The notes beneath the pieces were generated by a model. That model saw nothing but the letters and a program-made list of their open reading frames with translations, had not been told where the DNA came from and did not search any database. The translations under genes and the position numbers were made by a program. Positions 37,310-45,528 of a stretch of 64,000 bases of DNA are shown piece after piece (position 1 is the first letter of the stretch; each line of letters starts with the position of its first letter). The DNA is from Pantanalinema rosaneae (GTDB taxonomy: Bacteria; Cyanobacteriota; Cyanobacteriia; Leptolyngbyales; Leptolyngbyaceae): NCBI RefSeq assembly GCF_050753385.1, contig NZ_JBLZFZ010000029.1, forward strand, positions 1 to 64,000. The letters run 5' to 3'.

Positions 37310-38089
37310 CTATTCAGACCGTTGGCTACAGAGAATGATGTAGCCTAAATCATGCCGATATTTTTCAAACACCTGGTGCATTGCCAACACGCGCTGCCGG
37401 ATCGATCGCTGGGTGGCGACATTCCACAAAATGCGGCAGGTGCTAAACAGGCCCTCATCATGGATCATGCAGCGCAGATTCAGTAGTGCCATACCACCTG
37501 TGCGATGTTGTTGCACTGATAAGCCTGCTGTGGTCATGGCGGCAATCCAGTTCTGTGCCGATAGCGGGGTGGTATTAGACCGAATAATCTGTGCTAGATC
37601 ACGATGAATTTCCGCTTCATGCTGTTGGGCAAGTAATTCATGGGATAACAGTTTGCCACCCGGTTTTAAGCGATCGCGCACCCCTGCCAAAATCTTGGCT
37701 TTACCCGCCGGAGATTGCATACTGAGGATGGCTTCTGCCAGAACGTAGTCAAACTGTTCGGATAATTGATCCAACTGGAAGATATCCCCTTCAAGGAAAG
37801 TAATTTGGTCGGTTAATCCGGCGGCGGCTACATTAGCGCGGGCCCGCGCCACACTATCCGGATTTTTTTCGATCCCAACCACTCGAACTTGATACCGTTG
37901 AGCCAGAGCGATCGCGCTATAACCAAAGCTAGAAGCTAATTCTAAAACCGTTTCACCCGGTTGAAAGTTTGCCCAGGCAAACAATTGTTCCGTTGCCGAT
38001 CGCCCCCCAGGTCGCAGATATTTTTTCCCAGCCGCCGCGAGCACTTGATGCCCAGTTGCGGTTTGCCAATTCAGTGTAGCCTCGGTCAT
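37310..38089 (-). CDS. SAM-dependent class I methyltransferase
   Basis: 259 residues, ATG at 38089. SAM-binding motif I reads VLELASSFGYSAIALAQ, with acidic motif II VVGIEKN and EGDIF further on. The remaining part resembles small-molecule methyltransferases of the UbiE/sarcosine type. It precedes the cupin gene on the same strand, so they may share a transcript. The substrate is unknown. Confidence 0.88.
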   Translation of the reverse strand: MTEATLNWQTATGHQVLAAAGKKYLRPGGRSATEQLFAWANFQPGETVLELASSFGYSAIALAQRYQVRVVGIEKNPDSVARARANVAAAGLTDQITFLEGDIFQLDQLSEQFDYVLAEAILSMQSPAGKAKILAGVRDRLKPGGKLLSHELLAQQHEAEIHRDLAQIIRSNTTPLSAQNWIAAMTTAGLSVQQHRTGGMALLNLRCMIHDEGLFSTCRILWNVATQRSIRQRVLAMHQVFEKYRHDLGYIILCSQRSE

Positions 38090-38345
38090 AGCTTCGACCT
38101 CTGAAACGATGGTTGCACCCTTCTACTCTGTCAAACTTAGCCTCAACTCTCCATGAGGTAGCTCATAGTGACATAAGTTTTCATGGGCAAAACGGGCAAG
38201 TTATGCACCAGTCGGGGGAGGTAAATATTAGGGTTTCTTTGTAGGTTAAATGAAAGCGATCGTGGTTTACTTGGGCTGTACGGATTGTCTGCGATCGCCT
38301 CTGTATTTAAGGACAACGGATTAACCTGCTTTAGTAGTTCCAGCA

Positions 38346-39740
38346 ATGACATCACTTGTGTTCAAGTTATTCCAAGGGCTAGGCGGATCGGCATTCGCGA
38401 TCGTACTCCTGTTCAGTGGGTTTGGGGTTTCCCCAGCGATCGCTAGCGCTCCGAAGCAATCACCTACAAGCCCATCGCCTTCCCTGTCTACATTGCTGCT
38501 GAATCCGCAACAGATCCAACAAGCGTTAGATCAAAACAATATTGTCGGGGCAATTCAACAGGTTGAACTAGGTTGGAAAACCCAGTTTGAGGAATATTAC
38601 CAGGGCAAACTGACCGCTCAATTGGTGGAAGTGGCGGATATGAGCCGAGCTTTAGAGCGGTTGCATCGGGTCACGGGGCAGAAAACGGCTTTAGTCTATG
38701 CCATTCCTACTCCCAATCATCTGGAATTAGTGGTGGTGTTTCCGGGAATTCGACCCATTCACCAACGGGTGACAGCCGCGAATCGGGAGGCATTAGGACA
38801 ACTCACGCGATCGTTCCGCTTAGGAATTGTTGATCCGAACTCCCCAGCCCAAAACTACTTAAAACCCTCCCAGCAATTATATGAATGGATGATTGCCCCG
38901 ATCGCGGCGGAACTCCGGGCACAGGGGATCGATACCTTGCTTTTTTGTTTAGGCGGACGGTTACGGGGACTGCCGTTAGCGGCACTGCATGATGGCAAAC
39001 AGTTTTTGGTTGAACACTATAATTTGGCAATTATCCCCGCCTTTAATCTCTTGGATAGTCGCCCCAGCCAATTACAGAACGCGAAAGTGTTAGCAATGGG
39101 GGCTTCCGAGTTTTCTCACCTACCGCCGCTTCCTGCTGTCCCGATCGAACTGGCAACGATTACCGAGCAACTCTGGCAGGGCAAGGCACTACTGAATCAA
39201 GATTTCACTCCAGAAAATCTCAAAGCAGAACGGGAGGCTCAGGCATTTAGCATTGTGCATCTAGCGACCCATGCAGAATTTTCTCCGGGTGCGATTCAAA
39301 ATTCCTATATTCAGTTCTGGAATAGCCGCGTCAGTCCGGATCAGTTTCGTGACCTGGAATTACGGGTGCCGGAGGTGCAACTGCTGGTGTTAAGTGCCTG
39401 TCGAACTGCTCTGGATCCCCAGGCGGAGTTGGGCTTTGCGGGTTCTGCCGTCATGTCTGGCAGCAAGGCGACGTTAGCCAGTTTGTGGGCAGTCAGTGAT
39501 GTCGGTACGTTGGTCTTGATGAGCGAATTTTATCGCCAGTTGCGATCGGCTCCCATTAAAGCGGCGGCTCTCCGCCAAGCCCAGATTGCCATGTTAAACC
39601 AGCAGGTGACTCTGACGAACAATCCAGCTATGCAGACTCGGGGCACCCCCTTGGCATCAACATTAGCCAGACAACGCAATACTGATCTATCGCATCCTTA
39701 CTATTGGGCAGGGTTTACATTGGTGGGTAATCCCTGGTAG
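38346..39740 (+). CDS. Exported CHAT-domain protein
   Basis: 464 residues. A signal peptide or anchor (residues ~5-33) ends near SPAIASA. Residues ~90-464 form a CHAT (caspase HetF-associated with TPRs) peptidase domain. The catalytic dyad is His309 (VHLATHAEF) and Cys352 (VLSACRTAL), followed by GFAGSAVMSGSKATLASLW. No TPR repeats are attached, unlike most CHAT proteins. It is predicted to act in the periplasm. The gene opens a five-gene co-directional cluster with a sigma factor 58 bases downstream. Targets are unknown. Confidence 0.9.
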   Translation: MTSLVFKLFQGLGGSAFAIVLLFSGFGVSPAIASAPKQSPTSPSPSLSTLLLNPQQIQQALDQNNIVGAIQQVELGWKTQFEEYYQGKLTAQLVEVADMSRALERLHRVTGQKTALVYAIPTPNHLELVVVFPGIRPIHQRVTAANREALGQLTRSFRLGIVDPNSPAQNYLKPSQQLYEWMIAPIAAELRAQGIDTLLFCLGGRLRGLPLAALHDGKQFLVEHYNLAIIPAFNLLDSRPSQLQNAKVLAMGASEFSHLPPLPAVPIELATITEQLWQGKALLNQDFTPENLKAEREAQAFSIVHLATHAEFSPGAIQNSYIQFWNSRVSPDQFRDLELRVPEVQLLVLSACRTALDPQAELGFAGSAVMSGSKATLASLWAVSDVGTLVLMSEFYRQLRSAPIKAAALRQAQIAMLNQQVTLTNNPAMQTRGTPLASTLARQRNTDLSHPYYWAGFTLVGNPW

Positions 39741-39758
39741 GAGATGGGGAGATGGGGG
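39740..39758. repeat. GGGAGAT-type tandem repeat, left arm of an inverted pair
   Basis: GGAGATGGGGAGATGGGGG directly follows the CHAT stop. Its exact complement occurs at 40047-40065 inside the sigma factor gene. The unit resembles the short tandemly repeated heptamers of cyanobacteria. Confidence 0.75.
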
Positions 39759-39798
39759 AGATGCTCAATAATTGTTAATTGAATATTGCTAATTGCTT

Positions 39799-41106
39799 AT
39801 GCGTCCACGTCAGAGTCTGGTTGAAATCTTTTCTACTTTTCTGCAATTTGAAGCCGATTCTGTGCAGCATTGGGCGACGGATACCAAACTGCGTCGGAGT
39901 ATGCAGAATTGTGTGCGGCAGGGCGTTCTAGTTGGGGAACCTGGGATCGTTGAACCTCCGGGGGATGAGGGAACCAGTTCCAGGGCAGCAGAGAATTTTT
40001 GGTCATTATATTGGCACCAGCAATGGCGGAATCACGCCAAGCCATCCCCCCATCTCCCCATCTCCTCACCTGCCCTCTCTCTAGCCCTGGGACATTTGTC
40101 AGCGTATTTACAGGAAACCTGTTATTGGAGTGTGCAGAGGGCAATGCCACGGCTGGAAAGTTCGCAGTATAAGCTATCGGACTGTTTCCAGGTGGCGATC
40201 GTGGAGATGCCGAGAATTCTTAATGCCTGCGATCCGAAGCAAAGTGCCAGTCTCAAGACCTATGCAATGTCGGCGTTTGGCAATATTGTGCGGGATCATT
40301 TGCGGCAACGCCAGGAAGTGAATTTGTGTAGCCATTGGGGGTTGTTGCTGAAGCTGAGTCGCAAGAAGTTAACGGAAGCCCTACACCATGCCGGATTAGC
40401 TCCCAATCAAGTTCAGCAATATCTCCTGGCATGGACCTGTTTTGAATCGACCTATTTACCCCGCAAATCACCCGGACTGCGGCAGTTAGCTGCCCCCGAT
40501 CGCGCCACCTGGGGTGCGATCGCGCAATTGTATAACCGTCAACGGCATCAACTGACCGTTCCGGGAGCCGAATGTAGTCCTGAAACGTTAGAACAATGGC
40601 TGATCACCTGTGCCAATCGTGCTCGGGTCTATTTATATCCGGCGATCGGGTCACTCAACACCCCAAAGGTGGGGCAGGATTCTGGCGAGTTACAGGACGA
40701 TCTACCGGATATCGCTCAGGAATCGTTGCTCACAGAGTTAATTGCCCAAGAAGAACTAGCGGCTCGGAATCACCAGCAGGCAGAAATGCAAACCATTTTG
40801 TTAGCCGCCTTGACACAACTCGATCCGGCTATGCAGGAGTTATTGCAGTTGTATTACCAACAGGGGTTAACCCAACAGCAAATTGCCCAGCATCTGAATG
40901 TGCAGCAGTACACGATCTCTCGGAAGTTGGCTAAAGCCAGAGAAGCGCTACTCATGGCACTGACCCGGTGGAGTCAATCGCAGCCGCCACTGGGAATGCA
41001 TAATATTTCTCTTTCAACCGTGATTAAGTACATCAGCAGCCTTCTGGAGGAATGGTTGCAGGCTTACTATCAGGCGAACGATCGCTCCTTGGAGGAGTCC
41101 CTATGA
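39799..41106 (+). CDS. Sigma-70-family RNA polymerase sigma factor (divergent)
   Basis: 435 residues from ATG 39799; a TTG six bases earlier is possible. Region 2-like sequence appears near residues 145-172 (LKTYAMSAFGNIVRDHLR). The C-terminal region 4 helix-turn-helix is at ~356-383 (LTQQQIAQHLNVQQYTISRKL). The middle is long and atypical. It should recruit RNA polymerase to a specific set of promoters. The last four bases overlap the DUF1822 start (ATGA). A heptamer-type repeat is embedded in the frame near residue 84. Confidence 0.88.
   Translation: MRPRQSLVEIFSTFLQFEADSVQHWATDTKLRRSMQNCVRQGVLVGEPGIVEPPGDEGTSSRAAENFWSLYWHQQWRNHAKPSPHLPISSPALSLALGHLSAYLQETCYWSVQRAMPRLESSQYKLSDCFQVAIVEMPRILNACDPKQSASLKTYAMSAFGNIVRDHLRQRQEVNLCSHWGLLLKLSRKKLTEALHHAGLAPNQVQQYLLAWTCFESTYLPRKSPGLRQLAAPDRATWGAIAQLYNRQRHQLTVPGAECSPETLEQWLITCANRARVYLYPAIGSLNTPKVGQDSGELQDDLPDIAQESLLTELIAQEELAARNHQQAEMQTILLAALTQLDPAMQELLQLYYQQGLTQQQIAQHLNVQQYTISRKLAKAREALLMALTRWSQSQPPLGMHNISLSTVIKYISSLLEEWLQAYYQANDRSLEESL
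40047..40065. repeat. Heptamer-type repeat inside the sigma factor gene, right arm
   Basis: CCCCCATCTCCCCATCTCC is the exact complement of 39740-39758, 288 bases away. It encodes a SPHLPIS-like stretch in the sigma factor, probably a tolerated insertion in a linker. Confidence 0.75.
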
Positions 41107-42278
41107 GCTTCATGTTTGAACCCCTCACCCAGCTAATGTTAGACATTCCCACCCCGGTAGAGCAGGACTCCTGGCAGCAGAGTCAGTTAGCCTCTAGTGG
41201 GCGAGGACAATGGCAGACCTTTCTGAATCATCTCTGTGTCACGGTGTTTTTGCCCTGGCTGCAAACTGAATATGTGCCAACGGCAACCACGACCCTGACT
41301 GCCAGCACCTTACCCACAGTTTGGGATGTGGTGAATGGGACAGTGCTGTCCTGCGATCGCAAACGTCTGGTGCTAATTCCAGATAAAAGTGTAGATACCA
41401 GTGAATTGCGAGTGCCGCAGGAATGGGTGGATGTCCCTGGTTGGGCAGGGGATTATTTTCTGGCGGTGCAGGTGAATGCGGATGCCGGTTGGTTACGGGT
41501 TTGGGGATATACCACCCATGAAATGCTGAAAACAATGGGTACTTACGATCCTGGCGATCGCACCTATGGTTTAGATGCCCAGCAGGTGATTCAAGATGTT
41601 AGCGCCCTATGGGTTGTCCAGCAACTGGCGGCGGATGAACCCACTCAAGCCGCGATCGCCCCTTTGCCCACGGTTCCAGTAGTACAGGCGGATCACCTAT
41701 TGCAACGACTAGCAAATCTGGAGCTTGATCAACCCCGATTAGAGATTCCGTTTGAGTTATGGGGAGCGTTGATCACGGATGATGGCTGGCGGCAACGCCT
41801 CTATCAGTACCGTCAGGGTCAATCAACGATCGTTCATCCAATTACCCAATTGGGACAATGGTTCCAGCATCAGTTTGAGGCAGGTTGGCAGGCACTCGAA
41901 ACGTTGTTGGGAGAGGATGCTAATCTTGCCTATAGTTTTCGGCAAACGGCTGACTTAACCGATGTGCCAATTAAGGGAGCAAAACTGCTGCAATTGCCCA
42001 CTCAAGCAGTGCTACTATTAGTCTCTGTAGAAGCGATGCCCAATGACGATCAGGTGGGGATTCGGGCTCAATTACGATCGCGCGATCGGCAAATCTCCTT
42101 ACCGGAGGGTCTGAGTTTGCATCTGTTAGCGACGGATGGTGAGGTGATTCAGTCGGTACAGGCTCGACAACAGGATGAGGCGATTCAACTGAAGCGGTTC
42201 AGAATTCCCTCTGGCACTCCATTTACCCTTCAGATCACCTGGGAAAATGAAGTGTTTACAGAACCGTTTATCGCTTAG
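41103..42278 (+). CDS. DUF1822 family protein
   Basis: 391 residues from ATG 41103, preceded by GGAGGAG at the ideal distance and overlapping the sigma factor stop by four bases. The domain begins near residue 10 and includes NHLCVTVFLPWLQ, the VWDVVNGTVL motif and VDVPGWAGDYFLAVQVN. It is a cyanobacterial family without known function and with no membrane segment, so probably cytoplasmic. Overlap with a sigma factor gene suggests it controls that factor, for example as an anti-sigma or partner protein (inference). Confidence 0.9.
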   Translation: MSFMFEPLTQLMLDIPTPVEQDSWQQSQLASSGRGQWQTFLNHLCVTVFLPWLQTEYVPTATTTLTASTLPTVWDVVNGTVLSCDRKRLVLIPDKSVDTSELRVPQEWVDVPGWAGDYFLAVQVNADAGWLRVWGYTTHEMLKTMGTYDPGDRTYGLDAQQVIQDVSALWVVQQLAADEPTQAAIAPLPTVPVVQADHLLQRLANLELDQPRLEIPFELWGALITDDGWRQRLYQYRQGQSTIVHPITQLGQWFQHQFEAGWQALETLLGEDANLAYSFRQTADLTDVPIKGAKLLQLPTQAVLLLVSVEAMPNDDQVGIRAQLRSRDRQISLPEGLSLHLLATDGEVIQSVQARQQDEAIQLKRFRIPSGTPFTLQITWENEVFTEPFIA

Positions 42279-42311
42279 GAGATTGATCGAAACAAACGAG
42301 CGCAAGCCCCC

Positions 42312-44669
42312 ATGAGCTATTTGATTATTCTAAATTTGGGCAAAGGTGATTGGCTGCATGGCTTTCCTAAAACGATCGCCCAACTCTGGGACGATCGTCA
42401 TCCGAGTCCCATGCAATTTACGGGTAGTTTGCCACCGATGCCGGACTTAGCCAGCCTGTATCAAGAATGGCAAACGATGTATACGGCACTTTACTCTAAT
42501 TTGGGTTGGCGACAGGGATTGCGGCATCCCGGCTTTGAAGTAGACGAAACGGATATTACCCATATCTCGCAAGCGGAGTTTGATCGTCTCTGTGAGCGAC
42601 TGCGTTCTTGCCTCAATACCTGGCTGAGTGATCACGCCTTTCAGAATATCGATCGACAACTGCGTACTCACCTGAATCCCAGTGACACCATTCGGTTGAT
42701 TATTGTGGCGGACGATGCCCGATTGCTGCAATTACCCTGGAGTTTATGGGAGTTTTTAGAAGATTATCCTCAGGCAGAAGTGGCATTGAGTTTACCGGAA
42801 TATGCCCGATCGCTGAAACTGGCGACTAATCAAGCAAAACGGCGAGTCAAGATTCTGGCGATCTTAGGCAACTCGGAAGGCATTCAAGTCACACATGATC
42901 AACAAGTTCTCCAACAATTGCCCCAGGCTGAAGTGAAATTTTTAGTGGAGCCAACATCACAGGAATTAAATCAACAATTGTGGCAACCGGGTTGGGATAT
43001 ATTGTTTTTTGCTGGGCATAGTTCCAGTGTTAGTAAGGGCATGATTCAGTTAAATCAAACTGAACGTTTAACGATCGATCAATTAAAGTATGCTCTACGA
43101 ACGGCGATCGCCCAAGGATTAAAGTTAGCAATTTTCAATTCCTGTGATGGCTTAGGACTGGCGCAAGATCTAGCTGACCTACAAATTCCCCAAGTGATTG
43201 TGATGCGGGAACCTGTCCCCGATCGAGTTGCCCAAGAATTTCTCAAACATTTTCTGGTAGCATTTGCGGGGGGACGATCGCTGTATCCCTCGGTACGGGA
43301 AGCCAGAGAACGTTTGCAAGCCTTAGAACCAGAGTTTCCCTGTGCCAGTTGGTTGCCTGTGATCTGTCAAAATCCGGCAGAAGTACCGCCAACCTGGGAA
43401 GATTGGTGTGGCAAACGTCGCGTCTGGCTACGTCGTCCCAGTCGTCAAGAGCTTCGTACCGTGGGGGTGAGTAGTCTGGCGATCGCGGGTGTGATCATGG
43501 GAGTACGCTGGCTTGGCGGCTGGCAATCCTTAGAACTGGCGGCATTTGATACCTTAATGCGACTACGTCCCCTTGAGAGCCGGGATGAACGCCTATTAGT
43601 CGTGACAGTCACCGAGCAGGATATTCAGGCGCAGGGAACCGATGCCCGTCGCAGTTCCCTATCCGATCGCACCCTCAAGCAACTGTTATCGGTGCTGGAA
43701 CGCCATCAACCAGCGGCGATCGGCTTGGATATTTACCGCGACTTTCCGGCGAATGAACCGGGGTTAGCCCAACAAATGCAACAGAGCGATCGGCTGATTG
43801 CGGTGTGTAAACGGGCTTTATCCCCAGCCAATCCCACCGATATCCTGCCACCGCCGGAGGTTCCTACAGCCCAGCTAGGATTTAGTAACTTTGTTGCTGA
43901 TCAGGATGGAGTGGTGCGACGACACCTGATGATCCTTTCGCCCAATACCACATCACGCTGTACTACCCCCTATGCTTTTAGTGTGCAACTGGCGGCTCGT
44001 TATTTAGAGCAACAGGGGATCACAGCCCAATTTACGCCTGATAAAGATTTACAGTTTGGCAATACGGTATTGAAACGGCTGCTTGGTAGAACGGGAGGCT
44101 ATCAAGCCATTGATACGGGGGGCAGTCAACTTCTGTTGAATTACCGTAATCTCCAGACCGGTCAGGGATTATTTAATACCTCGCCGCGAGAGATTGCTCG
44201 TCAGGTGACGTTACAGGAAATGCTGACCGGACAGGTTAACCCCAGTGCAATTAATAATCGTGTTGTGCTAATTGGTGTCACCGCTCCCGGTAGTGGTGAT
44301 TACTGGTCTACGCCCTATGGCAGGGGATTATCCGCCCAAATTCCCGGAGTCATGCTACAAGCTCAAATGGTCAGTCAAATTTTAAGTGCCGTGTTCGATC
44401 AGCGTCCTCTGCTCTGGGTATGGTCACAATTAGGCGAAAGCCTGTGGATTTTGGGCTGGTCGTTTACAGGAGGAATTTTAGGCTGGTATTTCCGCCGTTT
44501 AACTTTGTTAGGATTATCAGTCAGTATCACGATCGCGGTTCTGGGCGGAATCTGCTTACTTCTATTGATCCGGGGGGGATGGGTGCCCCTAGTTCCATCT
44601 ACCCTGACTCTGGTAACGACGAGTAGTACCGTTGCCTATGCCCTCAGATGGAGAAAAATCGATGACTAG
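42312..44669 (+). CDS. CHAT-CHASE2 membrane sensor protein
   Basis: 785 residues in three parts. Residues ~120-360 are a CHAT peptidase domain with His236 (FFAGHSSS) and Cys278 (IFNSCDGLG). One membrane helix lies at ~380-400. Residues ~405-690 are a CHASE2 extracytoplasmic sensor (AAFDTLMRLRP, IGLDIYRDFP, VVLIGVTAPG). Two or three membrane helices end the protein (~705-780). No kinase or cyclase output domain follows the CHASE2 part. CHAT should face the cytoplasm and CHASE2 the periplasm, giving a signal-responsive protease (inference). The stop overlaps the DUF928 start by eight bases. Confidence 0.92.
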   Translation: MSYLIILNLGKGDWLHGFPKTIAQLWDDRHPSPMQFTGSLPPMPDLASLYQEWQTMYTALYSNLGWRQGLRHPGFEVDETDITHISQAEFDRLCERLRSCLNTWLSDHAFQNIDRQLRTHLNPSDTIRLIIVADDARLLQLPWSLWEFLEDYPQAEVALSLPEYARSLKLATNQAKRRVKILAILGNSEGIQVTHDQQVLQQLPQAEVKFLVEPTSQELNQQLWQPGWDILFFAGHSSSVSKGMIQLNQTERLTIDQLKYALRTAIAQGLKLAIFNSCDGLGLAQDLADLQIPQVIVMREPVPDRVAQEFLKHFLVAFAGGRSLYPSVREARERLQALEPEFPCASWLPVICQNPAEVPPTWEDWCGKRRVWLRRPSRQELRTVGVSSLAIAGVIMGVRWLGGWQSLELAAFDTLMRLRPLESRDERLLVVTVTEQDIQAQGTDARRSSLSDRTLKQLLSVLERHQPAAIGLDIYRDFPANEPGLAQQMQQSDRLIAVCKRALSPANPTDILPPPEVPTAQLGFSNFVADQDGVVRRHLMILSPNTTSRCTTPYAFSVQLAARYLEQQGITAQFTPDKDLQFGNTVLKRLLGRTGGYQAIDTGGSQLLLNYRNLQTGQGLFNTSPREIARQVTLQEMLTGQVNPSAINNRVVLIGVTAPGSGDYWSTPYGRGLSAQIPGVMLQAQMVSQILSAVFDQRPLLWVWSQLGESLWILGWSFTGGILGWYFRRLTLLGLSVSITIAVLGGICLLLLIRGGWVPLVPSTLTLVTTSSTVAYALRWRKIDD

Positions 44670-45432
44670 ACCGAGCTTACTGACAACCATCCTTGGCTTC
44701 ATGCTGATTGGTACTGTTTATTTACCGCAACCAATTGCGGCTCAAAGCATGCAACCAGATCACCATGCTCCTACTGCCAATACCATTCCCTTTCTCAGTC
44801 CAACGCCGCCCGATACCGGAGAACCCACAACAGGAGCCGATCGCGGTGGTTCGACTCGCGACCCGATCGTGGCATTAGTCCCCCTGGCAAAATCTGCTGG
44901 TACTCAAATTGATCAACGTTGGGGCTTGACTACCGTCGATCGTCCCACATTCTGGTTTCATTTACCGGATCAAATACTGGCGAACCAGGAAGCAACATTT
45001 ACCCTACGGGATGGGACTGGAGCAATGGTGTATCAAACGAAATTTACCACTCCCGCCACCGCACCCGTCACTTTTAAAGTCGTTTTGCCTGCTACAGTTC
45101 CACCATTAGCGGTGCATCGATCGTACCGTTGGCAGTTAGCGATGGAGCTACCGGAAGTCGATGATCTACGGATGATTACCGGCTTAGTTCAACGCAGCCA
45201 ACCTTCAGCCCAATTGCGACAACAACTGGCTACAGCCAAAACGCCCTTTGAACAAGCGGTGATCTATGCCCAACATGGAATTTGGTACGATGCTTTGACG
45301 ATTGTGGGCAATGAGCAGCTAGCCGGACGGCACGATAGCGCGATCGCGGCTGCCTGGAGTGATCTGCTGAAACAAATCAAGTTACAAGGGATTGCGGCGG
45401 TACCAATTCGATCGCTCAAGCATAACAACTAA
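44662..45432 (+). CDS. Exported DUF928 protein
   Basis: 256 residues from ATG 44662, with GGAG 8 bases upstream and 8-base overlap with the CHAT-CHASE2 stop. A signal peptide ends near QPIAAQ. The DUF928 domain follows: WGLTTVDRPTFWFHLP, a beta-rich segment resembling an Ig-like fold, and helical VIYAQHGIWYDALT near the end. The predicted location is the periplasm. A role as ligand-binding partner of the CHASE2 sensor is possible but untested. Confidence 0.9.
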   Translation: MTRPSLLTTILGFMLIGTVYLPQPIAAQSMQPDHHAPTANTIPFLSPTPPDTGEPTTGADRGGSTRDPIVALVPLAKSAGTQIDQRWGLTTVDRPTFWFHLPDQILANQEATFTLRDGTGAMVYQTKFTTPATAPVTFKVVLPATVPPLAVHRSYRWQLAMELPEVDDLRMITGLVQRSQPSAQLRQQLATAKTPFEQAVIYAQHGIWYDALTIVGNEQLAGRHDSAIAAAWSDLLKQIKLQGIAAVPIRSLKHNN

Positions 45433-45528
45433 AGTCCCCGCCTTTACCTTTTCTGTCGTTTGTTAGAGGGAAATTCCTTACCAGTTCATTACCATGCAGG
45501 GGCCGATCGCTAAATTCAGCTCTGCATC

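Noticed and set aside
38143..38355. 70-codon minus-strand frame before the exported CHAT gene
   Set aside because: It has no ribosome site and no recognisable protein pattern, and it overlaps the start of the CHAT gene on the opposite strand.
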